Shown here in pieces: positions 23,951 to 36,994 of a DNA stretch of 64,000 nt. The notes under the pieces are model-generated. The model was not told the origin of the DNA. It did no database searches and saw nothing but the letters and a program-made list of their open reading frames with translations. A program made the translations under genes and the position numbers. How positions within the stretch are numbered: position 1 is the first letter of the stretch; the number at the start of each line of letters is the position of its first letter. Source of the stretch: Closterium sp. Naga37s-1 (taxonomy: Eukaryota > Streptophyta > Zygnematophyceae > Desmidiales > Closteriaceae); NCBI GenBank assembly GCA_947471745.1, contig CANJKZ010000064.1, positions 124,001-188,000 of the forward strand. The letters run 5' to 3'.

Positions 23951-26900
23951 AGTCCCCAAGCCGGGACTGCAGCTCCAGTCCCCAAGCCGGGACTGCAGCT
24001 CCAGTCCCCAAGCCGGGACTGCAGCTCCAGTCCCCAAGCCGGGACTGCAGCTCCAGTCCCCAAGCCGGTACTGCAGCTCCAGTCTCCGAAGCCGGGACTG
24101 CAGCTCCAGTCCCGAAGCCGGGACTGCAGCTCCAGTCCCCAAGCCGGGACTGCAGCTCCAGTCCCCAAGCCGGGACTGCAGCTCCAGTCTCCGAAGCCGG
24201 GACTGCAGCTCCAGTCCCCAAGCCGGGACTGCAGCTCCAGTCCCCAAGCCGGGACTGCAGCTCCAGTCCCCAAGCCGGGACTGCAGCTCCAGTCCCCAAG
24301 CCGGGACTGCAGCTCCAGTCCCCAAGCCGGGACTGCAGCTCCTGTCCCCAAGCCGGGACTGCAGCTCCAGTCCCCAAGCCGGGACTGCAGCTCCAGTCCC
24401 CAAGCCGGGACTGCAGCTCCAGTCCCCAAGCCGGGACTGCAGCTCCAGTCCCCAAGCCGGGACTGCAGCTCCAGTCCCCAAGCCGGGACTGCAGCTCCAG
24501 TCTCCGAAGCCGGGACTGCAGCTCCAGTCCCCAAGCCGGGACTGCAGCTCCAGTCCCCAAGCCGGGACTGCAGCTCCAGTCCCCAAGCTGGGACTGCAGC
24601 TCCAGTCCCCAAGCCGGGACTGCAGCTCCAGTCCCCAAGCCGGGACTGCAGCTCCAGTCTCCGAAGCCGGGACTGCAGCTCCAGTCCCGAAGCCGGGACT
24701 GCAGCTCCAGTCCCCAAGCCGCGACTGCAGCTCCAGTCCCCAAGCCGGGACTGCAGCTCCAGTCCCCAAGCCGGGACTGCAGCTCCAGTCCCGAAGCCGG
24801 GACTGCAGCTCCAGTCCCGAAGCCGGGACTGCAGCTCCAGTCCCCAAGCCGGGACTGCAGCTCCAGTCCCCAAGCCGGGACTGCAGCTCCAGTCCCCAAG
24901 CCGGGACTGCAGCTCCAGTCCCCAAGCCGGGACTGCAGCTCCAGTCCCCAAGCCGGGACTGCAGCTCCAGTCCCCAAGCCGGGACTGCAGCTCCAGTCCC
25001 CAAGCCGGGACTGCAGCTCCAGTCCCCAAGCCGGGACTGCAGCTCCAGTCCCCAAGCCGGGACTGCAGCTCCAGTCCCCAAGCCGGGACTGCAGCTCCAG
25101 TCCCCAAGCCGGGACTGCAGCTCCAGTCCCGAAGCCGGGACTGCAGCTCCAGTCCCCAAGCCGGGACTGCAGCTCCAGTCCCCAAGCCGGGACTGCAGCT
25201 CCAGTCCCCAAGCCGGGACTGCAGCTCCAGTCCCCAAGCCGGGACTGCAGCTCCAGTCCCCGAAGCCGGGACTGCAGCTCCAGTCCCGAAGCCGGGACTG
25301 CAGCTCCAGTCTCCGAAGCCGGGACTGCAGCTCCAGTCCCGAAGCCGGGACTGCAGCTCCAGTCTCCGAAGCTGGGACTGCAGCTCCAGTCCCCAAGCCG
25401 GGACTGCAGCTCCAGTCCCGAAGCTGGGACTGCAGCTCCAGTCCCCAAGCTGGGACTGCAGCTCCAGTCCCCAAGCCGGGACTGCAGCTCCAGTCCCCGA
25501 AGCCGGGACTGCAGCTCAAGTCCCCAAGCCGGGACTGCAGCTCCAGTCCCGAAGCGGGGACTGCAGCTCCAGTCCCCAAGCAGGGACTGCAGCTCCAGTC
25601 CCCGAAGCCGGGACTGCAGCTCCAGTCCCCAAGCCGGGACTGCAGCTCCAGTCTCCGAAGCCGGGACTGCAGCTCAAGTCCCCAAGCCGGGACTGCAGCT
25701 CCAGTCCCGAAGCTGGGACTGCAGCTCCAGTCCCCAAGCTGGGACTGCAGCTCCAGTCCCCAAGCCGGGACTGCAGCTCCAGTCTCGAAGCTGGGACTGC
25801 AGCTCCAGTCCCGAAGCCGGGACTGCAGCTCCAGTCCCCAAGCCGGACTGCAGCTCCAGTCCCCAAGCCGGGACTGCAGCTCCAGTCCCCAAGCCGGGAC
25901 TGCAGCTCCAGTCCCCAAGCCGGGACTGCAGCTCCAGTCCCCAAGCCGGGACTGCAGCTCCAGTCTCCGAAGCCGGGACTGCAGCTCCAGTCCCGAAGCC
26001 GGGACTGCAGCTCCAGTCCCCAAGCCGCGACTGCAGCTCCAGTCCCCAAGCCGGGACTGCAGCTCCAGTCCCCAAGCCGGGACTGCAGCTCCAGTCCCGA
26101 AGCCGGGACTGCAGCTCCAGTCCCGAAGCCGGGACTGCAGCTCCAGTCCCCAAGCCGGGACTGCAGCTCCAGTCCCCAAGCCGGGACTGCAGCTCCAGTC
26201 CCCAAGCCGGGACTGCAGCTCCAGTCCCCAAGCCGGGACTGCAGCTCCAGTCCCCAAGCCGGGACTGCAGCTCCAGTCCCCAAGCCGGGACTGCAGCTCC
26301 AGTCCCCAAGCCGGGACTGCAGCTCCAGTCCCCAAGCCGGGACTGCAGCTCCAGTCCCCAAGCCGGGACTGCAGCTCCAGTCCCCAAGCCGGGACTGCAG
26401 CTCCAGTCCCCAAGCCGGGACTGCAGCTCCAGTCCCCAAGCCGGGACTGCAGCTCCAGTCCCCAAGCCGGGACTGCAGCTCCAGTCCCCAAGCCGGGACT
26501 GCAGCTCCAGTCCCCCAAGCCGGGACTGCAGCTCCAGTCCCCGAAGCCGGGACTGCAGCTCCAGTCCCGAAGCCGGGACTGCAGCTCCAGTCTCCGAAGC
26601 CGGGACTGCAGCTCCAGTCCCGAAGCCGGGACTGCAGCTCCAGTCTCCGAAGCTGGGACTGCAGCTCCAGTCCCCAAGCCGGGACTGCAGGTCCAGTCCC
26701 GAAGCTGGGACTGCAGCTCCAGTCCCCAAGCTGGGACTGCAGCTCCAGTCCCCAAGCCGGGACTGCAGCTCCAGTCCCCGAAGCCGGGACTGCAGCTCAA
26801 GTCCCCAAGCCGGGACTGCAGCTCCAGTCCCGAAGCGGGGACTGCAGCTCCAGTCCCCAAGCAGGGACTGCAGCTCCAGTCCCCGAAGCCGGGACTGCAG

Positions 26901-29900
26901 CTCCAGTCCCCAAGCCGGGACTGCAGCTCCAGTCTCCGAAGCCGGGACTGCAGCTCAAGTCCCCAAGCCGGGACTGCAGCTCCAGTCCCGAAGCTGGGAC
27001 TGCAGCTCCAGTCCCCAAGCTGGGACTGCAGCTCCAGTCCCCAAGCCGGGACTGCAGCTCCAGTCTCGAAGCTGGGACTGCAGCTCCAGTCCCGAAGCCG
27101 GGACTGCAGCTCCAGTCCCCAAGCCGGACTGCAGCTCCAGTCCCCAAGCCGGGACTGCAGCTCCAGTCCCCAAGCCGGGACTGCAGCTCCAGTCCCCAAG
27201 CCGGGACTGCAGCTCCAGTCCCCAAGCCGGGACTGCAGCTCCAGTCCCCAAGCCGGGACTGCAGCTCCAGTCCCCAAGCCGGGACTGCAGCTCCAGTCCC
27301 CAAGCCGGGACTGCAGCTCCAGTCCCGAAGCCGGGACTGCAGCTCCAGTCCCCAAGCCGGGACTGCAGCTCCAGTCCCCAAGCCGGGACTGCAGCTCCAG
27401 TCCCCAAGCCGGGACTGCAGCTCCAGTCCCCAAGCCGCGACTGCAGCTCCAGTCCCCAAGCCGGGACTGCAGCTCCAGTCCCGAAGCCGGGACTGCAGCT
27501 CCAGTCCCGAAGCCGGGACTGCAGCTCCAGTCCCCAAGCCGGGACTGCAGCTCCAGTCCCCAAGCCGGGACTGCAGCTCCAGTCTCCGAAGCCGGGACTG
27601 CAGCTCCAGTCCCCAAGCCGGGACTGCAGCTCCAGTCCCCAAGCCGGGACTGCAGCTCCAGTCCCCAAGCCGGGACTGCAGCTCCAGTCTCCGAAGCCGG
27701 GACTGCAGCTCCAGTCCCCAAGCCGGGACTGCAGCTCCAGTCCCCAAGCCGGGACTGCAGCTCCAGTCCCCAAGCCGGGACTGCAGCTCCAGTCCCCAAG
27801 CCGGGACTGCAGCTCCAGTCCCCAAGCCGGGACTGCAGCTCCAGTCCCCAAGCCGGGACTGCAGCTCCAGTCCCCAAGCCGGGACTGCAGCTCCAGTCCC
27901 CAAGCCGGGACTGCAGCTCCAGTCCCCAAGCCGGGACTGCAGCTCCAGTCTCCGAAGCCGGGACTGCAGCTCCAGTCCCGAAGCCGGGACTGCAGCTCCA
28001 GTCCCCAAGCCGGGACTGCAGCTCCAGTCCCCAAGCCGGGACTGCAGCTCCAGTCCCCAAGCCGGGACTGCAGCTCCAGTCTCCGAAGCCGGGACTGCAG
28101 CTCCAGTCTCCGAAGCCGGAACTGCAGCTCCAGTCCCGAAGCCGGGACTGCAGCTCCAGTCCCCAAGCCGGGACTGCAGCTCCAGTCCCGAAGCCGGGAC
28201 TGCAGCTCCAGTCCCCAAGCCGCGACTGCAGCTCCAGTCCCCAAGCCGGGACTGCAGCTCCAGTCCCCAAGCCGGGACTGCAGCTCCAGTCCCGAAGCCG
28301 GGACTGCAGCTCCAGTCCCGAAGCCGGGACTGCAGCTCCAGTCCCCAAGCCGGGACTGCAGCTCCAGTCCCCAAGCCGGGACTGCAGCTCCAGTCCCCAA
28401 GCCGGGACTGCAGCTCCAGTCCCCAAGCCGGGACTGCAGCTCCAGTCCCCAAGCCGGGACTGCAGCTCCAGTCCCCAAGCCGGGACTGCAGCTCCAGTCC
28501 CCAAGCCGGGACTGCAGCTCCAGTCCCCAAGCCGGGACTGCAGCTCCAGTCCCCAAGCCGGGACTGCAGCTCCAGTCCCCAAGCCGGGACTGCAGCTCCA
28601 GTCCCGAAGCCGGGACTGCAGCTCCAGTCCCCAAGCCGGGACTGCAGCTCCAGTCCCCAAGCCGGGACTGCAGCTCCAGTCCCCGAAGCCGGGACTGCAG
28701 CTCCAGTCCCCGAAGCCGGGACTGCAGCTCCAGTCCCGAAGCCGGGACTGCAGCTCCAGTCCCCAAGCCGGGACTGCAGCTCCAGTCCCCAAGCCGGGAC
28801 TGCAGCTCCAGTCCCCAAGCCGGGACTGCAGCTCCAGTCCCGAAGCTGGGACTGCAGCTCCAGTCCCCAAGCTGGGAGTGCAGCTCCAGTCCCCAAGCCG
28901 GGACTGCAGCTACAGTCCCGAAGCTGGGACTGCAGCTCCAGTCCCGAAGCTGGGACTGCAGCTCCAGTCCCCAAGCTGGGACTGCAGCTCCAGTCCCCAA
29001 GCCGGGACTGCAGCTCCAGTCCCCAAGCCGGGACTGCAGCTCCAGTCCCCAAGCCGGGACTGCAGCTCCAGTCCCGAAGCTGGGACTGCAGCTCCAGTCC
29101 CCGAGCTGGGACTGCAGCTCCAGTCCCCAAGCTGGGACTGCAGCTCCAGTCCCGAAGCCGGGACTGCAGCTCCAGTCCCCAAGCCGGGACTGCAGCTCCA
29201 GTTCCGAAGCCGGGACTGCAGCTCCAGTCCCGAAGCCGGGACTGCAGCTCCAGTCCCGAAGCCGGGACTGCAGCTCCAGTCCCGAAGCCGGGACTGCAGC
29301 TCCAGTCCCCAAGCCGGGACTGCAGCTCCAGTCCCGAAGCCGGGACTGCAGCTCCAGTCCCCAAGCTGGGACTGCAGCTCCAGTCCCCAAGCCGGGACTG
29401 CAGCTCCAGTCCCCGAAGCCGGGACTGCAGCTCAAGTCCCCAAGCCAGGACTGCAGCTCCAGTCCCGAAGCGGGGACTGCAGCTCCAGTCCCCAAGCAGG
29501 GACTGCAGCTCCAGTCCCCGAAGCCGGGTCTGCAGCTCCAGTCCCCAAGCCGGGACTGCAGCTCCAGTCTCCGAAGCCGGGACTGCAGCTCAAGTCCCCA
29601 AGCCGGGACTGCAGCTCCAGTCCCGAAGCTGGGACTGCAGCTCCAGTCCCCAAGCTGGGACTGCAGCTCCAGTCCCCAAGCCGGGACTGCAGCTCCAGTC
29701 TCGAAGCTGGGACTGCAGCTCCAGTCCCGAAGCCGGGACTGCAGCTCCAGTCCCGAAGCCGGACTGCAGCTCCAGTCCCCAAGCCGGGACTGCAGCTCCA
29801 GTCCCGAAGCCGGGACTGCAGCTCCAGTCCCCAAGCCGGGACTGCAGCTCCAGTCCCCAAGCCGGGACTGCAGCTCCAGTCCCCAAGCCGGGACTGCAGC

Positions 29901-32900
29901 TCCAGTCCCCAAGCCGGGACTGCAGCTCCAGTCCCCAAGCCGGGACTGCAGCTCCAGTCCCGAAGCCGGGACTGCAGCTCCAGTCCCCAAGCCGGGACTG
30001 CAGCTCCAGTCCCCAAGCCGGGACTGCAGCTCCAGTCCCCAAGCCGGGACTGCAGCTCCAGTCCCCAAGCCGCGACTGCAGCTCCAGTCCCCAAGCCGGG
30101 ACTGCAGCTCCAGTCCCGAAGCCGGGACTGCAGCTCCAGTCCCGAAGCCGGGACTGCAGCTCCAGTCCCCAAGCCGGGACTGCAGCTCCAGTCCCCAAGC
30201 CGGGACTGCAGCTCCAGTCTCCGAAGCCGGGACTGCAGCTCCAGTCCCGAAGCCGGGACTGCAGCTCCAGTCCCCAAGCCGGGACTGCAGCTCCAGTCCC
30301 CAAGCCGGGACTGCAGCTCCAGTCTCCGAAGCCGGGACTGCAGCTCCAGTCCCCAAGCCGGGACTGCAGCTCCAGTCCCGAAGCCGGGACTGCAGCTCCA
30401 GTCCCCAAGCCGGGACTGCAGCTCCAGTCCCCAAGCCGGGACTGCAGCTCCAGTCCCCAAGCCGGGACTGCAGCTCCAGTCCCCAAGCCGGGACTGCAGC
30501 TCCAGTCCCCAAGCCGGGACTGCAGCTCCAGTCCCCAAGCCGGGACTGCAGCTCCAGTCCCCAAGCCGGGACTGCAGCTCCAGTCCCCAAGCCGGGACTG
30601 CAGCTCCAGTCTCCGAAGCCGGGACTGCAGCTCCAGTCCCGAAGCCGGGACTGCAGCTCCAGTCCCCAAGCCGGGACTGCAGCTCCAGTCCCCAAGCCGG
30701 GACTGCAGCTCCAGTCCCCAAGCCGGGACTGCAGCTCCAGTCTCCGAAGCCGGGACTGCAGCTCCAGTCTCCGAAGCCGGAACTGCAGCTCCAGTCCCGA
30801 AGCCGGGACTGCAGCTCCAGTCCCCAAGCCGGGACAGCAGCTCCAGTCCCGAAGCCGGGACTGCAGCTCCAGTCCCCAAGCCGCGACTGCAGCTCCAGTC
30901 CCCAAGCCGGGACTGCAGCTCCAGTCCCCAAGCCGGGACTGCAGCTCCAGTCCCGAAGCCGGGACTGCAGCTCCAGTCCCCAAGCCGGGACTGCAGCTCC
31001 AGTCCCGAAGCCGGGACTGCAGCTCCAGTCCCGAAGCCGGGACTGCACCTCCAGTCCCGAAGCCGGGACTGCAGCTCCAGTCCCCAAGCCGGGACTGCAG
31101 CTCCAGTCCCCAAGCCGGGACTGCAGCTCCAGTCCCCAAGCCGGGACTGCAGCTCCAGTCCCCAAGCCGGGACTGCAGCTCCAGTCCCGAAGCCGGGACT
31201 GCAGCTCCAGTCCCCAAGCCGGGACTGCAGCTCCAGTCCCCAAGCCGGGACTGCAGCTCCAGTCCCCAAGCCGGGACTGCAGCTCCAGTCCCCAAGCCGG
31301 GACTGCAGCTCCAGTCCCCGAAGCCGGGACTGCAGCTCCAGTCCCGAAGCCGGGACTGCAGCTCCAGTCTCCGAAGCCGGGACTGCAGCTCCAGTCTCCG
31401 AAGCCGGGACTGCAGCTCAAGTCCCCAAGCAGGGACTGCAGCTCCAGTCCCGAAGCGGGGACTGCAGCTCCAGTCCCCAAGCGGGGACTGCAGCTCCAGT
31501 CCCCGAAGCCGGGACTGCAGCTCCAGTCCCCAAGCCGGGACTGCAGCTCCAGTCTCCGAAGCCGGGACTGTAGCTCAAGTCCCCAAGCCGGGACTGCAGC
31601 TCCAGTCCCGAAGCTGGGACTGCAGCTCCAGTCCCCAAGCTGGGACTGCAGCTCCAGTCCCCAAGCCGGGACTGCAGCTCCAGTCTCGAAGCCGGGACTG
31701 CAGCTCCAGTCCCGAAGCCGGGACTGCAGCTCCAGTCCCCAAGCCGGGACTGCAGCTCCAGTCCCGAAGCCGGGACTGCAGCTCCAGTCCCCAAGCCGGG
31801 ACAGCAGCTCCAGTCCCGAAGCCGGGACTGCAGCTCCAGTCCCCAAGCCGCGACTGCAGCTCCAGTCCCCAAGCCGGGACTGCAGCTCCAGTCCCCAAGC
31901 CGGGACTGCAGCTCCAGTCCCGAAGCCGGGACTGCAGCTCCAGTCCCCAAGCCGGGACAGCAGCTCCAGTCCCGAAGCCGGGACTGCAGCTCCAGTCCCC
32001 AAGCCGCGACTGCAGCTCCAGTCCCCAAGCCGGGACTGCAGCTCCAGTCCCCAAGCCGGGACTGCAGCTCCAGTCCCCAAGCCGGGACTGCAGCTCCAGT
32101 CCCCAAGCCGGGACTGCAGCTCCAGTCCCCAAGCCGGGACTGCAGCTCCAGTCCCCAAGCCGGGACTGCAGCTCCAGTCCCCAAGCCGGGACTGCAGCTC
32201 CAGTCCCCAAGCCGGGACTGCAGCTCCAGTCCCCAAGCCGGGACTGCAGCTCCAGTCCCCAAGCCGGGACTGCAGCTCCAGTCCCCAAGCCGGGACTGCA
32301 GCTCCAGTCCCCAAGCCGGGACTGCAGCTCCAGTCCCCAAGCCGGGACTGCAGCTCCAGTCCCCAAGCCGGGACTGCAGCTCCAGTCCCCAAGCCGGGAC
32401 TGCAGCTCCAGTCCCCAAGCCGGGACTGCAGCTCCAGTCCCCAAGCCGGGACTGCAGCTCCAGTCCCCGAAGCCGGGACTGCAGCTCCAGTCCCGAAGCC
32501 GGGACTGCAGCTCCAGTCTCCGAAGCCGGGACTGCAGCTCCAGTCTCCGAAGCCGGGACTGCAGCTCAAGTCCCCAAGCAGGGACTGCAGCTCCAGTCCC
32601 GAAGCGGGGACTGCAGCTCCAGTCCCCAAGCGGGGACTGCAGCTCCAGTCCCCGAAGCCGGGACTGCAGCTCCAGTCCCCAAGCCGGGACTGCAGCTCCA
32701 GTCTCCGAAGCCGGGACTGTAGCTCAAGTCCCCCAGCCGGGACTGCAGCTCCAGTCCCGAAGCTGGGACTGCAGCTCCAGTCCCCAAGCTGGGACTGCAG
32801 CTCCAGTCCCCAAGCCGGGACTGCAGCTCCAGTCTCGAAGCTGGGACTGCAGCTCCAGTCCCGAAGCCGGGACTGCAGCTCCAGTCCCCAAGCCGGGACT

Positions 32901-35900
32901 GCAGCTCCAGTCCCGAAGCCGGGACTGCAGCTCCAGTCCCCAAGCCGGGACAGCAGCTCCAGTCCCGAAGCCGGGACTGCAGCTCCAGTCCCCAAGCCGC
33001 GACTGCAGCTCCAGTCCCCAAGCCGGGACTGCAGCTCCAGTCCCCAAGCCGGGACTGCAGCTCCAGTCCCCAAGCCGGGACTGCAGCTCCAGTCCCCAAG
33101 CCGGGACTGCAGCTCCAGTCCCCAAGCCGGGACTGCAGCTCCAGTCCCCAAGCCGGGACTGCAGCTCCAGTCCCCAAGCCGGGACTGCAGCTCCAGTCCC
33201 CAAGCCGGGACTGCAGCTCCAGTCCCCAAGCCGGGACTGCAGCTCCAGTCCCCAAGCCGGGACTGCAGCTCCAGTCCCCAAGCCGGGACTGCAGCTCCAG
33301 TCCCCAAGCCGGGACTGCAGCTCCAGTCCCGAAGCCGGGACTGCAGCTCCAGTCCCCAAGCCGGGACTGCAGCTCCAGTCCCCAAGCCGGGACTGCAGCT
33401 CCAGTCCCCAAGCCGGGACTGCAGCTCCAGTCCCCAAGCCGGGACTGCAGCTCCAGTCCCCGAAGCCGGGACTGCAGCTCCAGTCCCGAAGCCGGGACTG
33501 CAGCTCCAGTCTCCGAAGCCGGGACTGCAGCTCCAGTCTCCGAAGCCGGGACTGCAGCTCAAGTCCCCAAGCAGGGACTGCAGCTCCAGTCCCGAAGCGG
33601 GGACTGCAGCTCCAGTCCCCAAGCGGGGACTGCAGCTCCAGTCCCCGAAGCCGGGACTGCAGCTCCAGTCCCCAAGCCGGGACTGCAGCTCCAGTCTCCG
33701 AAGCCGGGACTGTAGCTCAAGTCCCCAAGCCGGGACTGCAGCTCCAGTCCCGAAGCTGGGACTGCAGCTCCAGTCCCCAAGCTGGGACTGCAGCTCCAGT
33801 CCCCAAGCCGGGACTGCAGCTCCAGTCCCGAAGCCGGGACTGCAGCTCCAGTCCCCAAGCCGGGACAGCAGCTCCAGTCCCGAAGCCGGGACTGCAGCTC
33901 CAGTCCCCAAGCCGGGACTGCAGCTCCAGTCCCCAAGCCGGGACTGCAGCTCCAGTCCCCAAGCCGGGACTGCAGCTCCAGTCCCCAAGCCGGGACTGCA
34001 GCTCCAGTCCCCAAGCCGGGACTGCAGCTCCAGTCCCCAAGCCGGGACTGCAGCTCCAGTCCCCAAGCCGGGACTGCAGCTCCAGTCCCCAAGCCGGGAC
34101 TGCAGCTCCAGTCCCCAAGCCGGGACTGCAGCTCCAGTCCCGAAGCCGGGACTGCAGCTCCAGTCCCCAAGCCGGGACTGCAGCTCCAGTCCCCAAGCCG
34201 GGACTGCAGCTCCAGTCCCCAAGCCGGGACTGCAGCTCCAGTCCCCAAGCCGGGACTGCAGCTCCAGTCCCCGAAGCCGGGACTGCAGCTCCAGTCCCGA
34301 AGCCGGGACTGCAGCTCCAGTCTCCGAAGCCGGGACTGCAGCTCCAGTCCCGAAGCCGGGACTGCAGCTCCAGTCTCCGAAGCTGGGACTGCAGCTCCAG
34401 TCCCCAAGCCGGGACTGCAGCTCCAGTCCCGAAGCTGGGACTGCAGCTCCAGTCCCCAAGCTGGGACTGCAGCTCCAGTCCCCAAGCCGGGACTGCAGCT
34501 CCAGTCCCGAAGCCGGGACTGCAGCTCCAGTCCCCAAGCTGGGAGTGCAGCTCCAGTCCCCAAGCCGGGAGTGCAGCTCCAGTCCCCGAAGCCGGGACTG
34601 CAGCTCCAGTCCCCGAAGCCGGGACTGCAGCTCCAGTCCCCAAGCGGGGACTGCAGCTCCAGTCCCCGAAGCCGGGACTGCAGCTCCAGTCCCCAAGCCG
34701 GGACTGCAGCTCCAGTCTCCGAAGCCGGGACTGTAGCTCAAGTCCCCAAGCCGGGACTGCAGCTCCAGTCCCGAAGCTGGGACTGCAGCTCCAGTCCCCA
34801 AGCTGGGACTGCAGCTCCAGTCCCCAAGCCGGGACTGCAGCTCCAGTCTCGAAGCTGGGACTGCAGCTCCAGTCCCCAAGCCGGGACTGCAGCTCCAGTC
34901 CCCAAGCCGGGACTGCAGCTCCAGTCCCCAAGCCGGGACTGCAGCTCCAGTCCCGAAGCCGGGACTGCAGCTCCAGTCCCCAAGCCGGGACTGCAGCTCC
35001 AGTCCCCAAGCCGGGACTGCAGCTCCAGTCCCGAAGCCGGGACTGCAGCTCCAGTCCCCAAGCCGGGACTGCAGCTCCAGTCCCCAAGCCGGGACTGCAG
35101 CTCCAGTCCCCAAGCCGGGACTGCAGCTCCAGTCCCCAAGCCGGGACTGCAGCTCCAGTCCCCAAGCCGCGACTGCAGCTCCAGTCCCCAAGCCGCGACT
35201 GCAGCTCCAGTCCCGAAGCCGGGACTGCAGCTCCAGTCCCGAAGCCGGGACTGCAGCTCCAGTCCCGAAGCCGGGACTGCAGCTCCAGTCCCCAAGCCGG
35301 GACAGCAGCTCCAGTCCCCAAGCCGCGACTGCAGCTCCAGTCCCCAAGCCGCGACTGCAGCTCCAGTCCCCAAGCCGGGACTGCAGCTCCAGTCCCCAAG
35401 CCGGGACTGCAGCTCCAGTCCCGAAGCCGGGACTGCAGCTCCAGTCCCCAAGCCGGGACTGCAGCTCCAGTCCCGAAGCCGGGACTGCAGCTCCAGTCCC
35501 CAAGCCGGGACTGCAGCTCCAGTCCCCAAGCCGGGACTGCAGCTCCAGTCCCCAAGCCGGGACTGCAGCTCCAGTCCCCAAGCCGGGACTGCAGCTCCAG
35601 TCCCCAAGCCGGGACTGCAGCTCCAGTCCCCAAGCCGGGACTGCAGCTCCAGTCCCCAAGCCGGGACTGCAGCTCCAGTCCCCAAGCCGGGACTGCAGCT
35701 CCAGTCCCGAAGCCGGGACTGCAGCTCCAGTCCCGAAGCCGGGACTGCAGCTCCTGTCCCGAAGCCGGGACTGCAGCTCCAGTCCCCAAGCCGGGACTGC
35801 AGCTCCAGTCCCCAAGCCGGGACTGCAGCTCCAGTCCCCAAGCCGGGACTGCAGCTCCAGTCCCCAAGCCGGGACTGCAGCTCCAGTCCCCAAGCCGGGA

Positions 35901-36994
35901 CTGCAGCTCCAGTCCCCAAGCCGGGACTGCAGCTCCAGTCCCCAAGCCGGGACTGCAGCTCCAGTCCCCAAGCCGGGACTGCAGCTCCAGTCCCCAAGCC
36001 GGGACTGCAGCTCCAGTCCCCGAAGCCGGGACTGCAGCTCCAGTCCCGAAGCCGGGACTGCAGCTCCAGTCTCCGAAGCCGGGACTGCAGCTCCAGTCCC
36101 GAAGCCGGGACTGCAGCTGCAGTCTCCGAAGCGGGGACTGCAGCTCCAGTCCCCAAGCCGGGACTGCAGCTCCAGTCCCCAAGCTGGGACTGCAGCTCCA
36201 GTCCCCAAGCGGGGACTGCAGCTCCAGTCCCCAAGCCGGGACTGCAGCTCCAGTCCCGAAGCCGGGACTGCAGCTCCAGTCCCCAAGCCGGGACTGCAGC
36301 TCCAGTCCCGAAGCCGGGACTGCAGCTCCAGTCCCCAAGCCGGGACTGCAGCTCCAGTCCCGAAGCTGGGACTGCAGCTCCAGTCCCCAAGCCGGGACTG
36401 CAGCTCCAGTCCCCAAGCCGGGACTGCAGCTCCAGTCCCCGAAGCCGGGACTGCAGCTCCAGTCCCCGAAGCCGGGACTGCAGCTCCAGTCCCCAAGCCG
36501 GGACTGCAGCTCCAGTCCCCAAGCCGGGACTGCAGCTCCAGTCCCCAAGCCGGGACTGCAGCTCCAGTCCCCAAGCTGGGACTGCAGCTCCAGTCCCCAA
36601 GCCGGGACTGCAGCTCCAGTCCCCAAGCCGGGACTGCAGCTCCAGTCCCCAAGCCGGGACTGCAGCTCCAGTCCCGAAGCTGGGACTGCAGCTCCAGTCC
36701 CCAAGCTGGGAGTGCAGCTCCAGTCCCCAAGCCGGGACTGCAGCTCCAGTCCCGAAGCCGGGACTGCAGCTCCAGTCCCGAAGCCGGGACTGCAGCTCAA
36801 GTCCCCAAGCCGGGACTGCAGCTCCAGTCCCGAAGCTGGGACTGCAGCTCCAGTCCCCAAGCTGGGACTGCAGCTCCAGTCCCCAAGCCGGGACTGCAGC
36901 TCCAGTCCCGAAGCCGGGACTGCAGCTCCAGTCCCCAAGCCGGGACTGCAGCTCCAGTCCCCAAGCCGGGACTGCAGCTCCAGTCCCCAAGCCG
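23951..36994. repeat. Satellite 3: 26-bp unit, about 500 copies
   Basis: Each unit is made of two 13-bp halves, GGGACTGCAGCTC and CAGTCCCCAAGCC. GGGACTG and CAGTCCC are reverse complements, and every gap between them is 6 nt. Variants with CCGAAGCC or TCTCCGAAGCC give 26-27 bp units. The array begins in a module (GTACGTGCCAG passes into TCCCC) and ends in a short stretch resembling satellite 1. Rare variants such as TGTAGCTCAAGTCC recur at about 31570, 32718, 33711 and 34733, so higher-order units are about 1.0-1.15 kb. No stop codon exists in any frame of the consensus, which explains frames of over 3000 codons. Confidence 0.97.

Noticed and set aside
23661-34736. A plus-strand open frame of about 3700 codons across satellite 3, and similar minus-strand frames
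   Set aside because: The peptide is a 26-residue rotation of the 26-bp unit. All six frames are equally open and there is no start context or domain.
12911-36994. A CRISPR-like array
   Set aside because: There are no spacers between repeats, no cas genes, and the context is eukaryotic.
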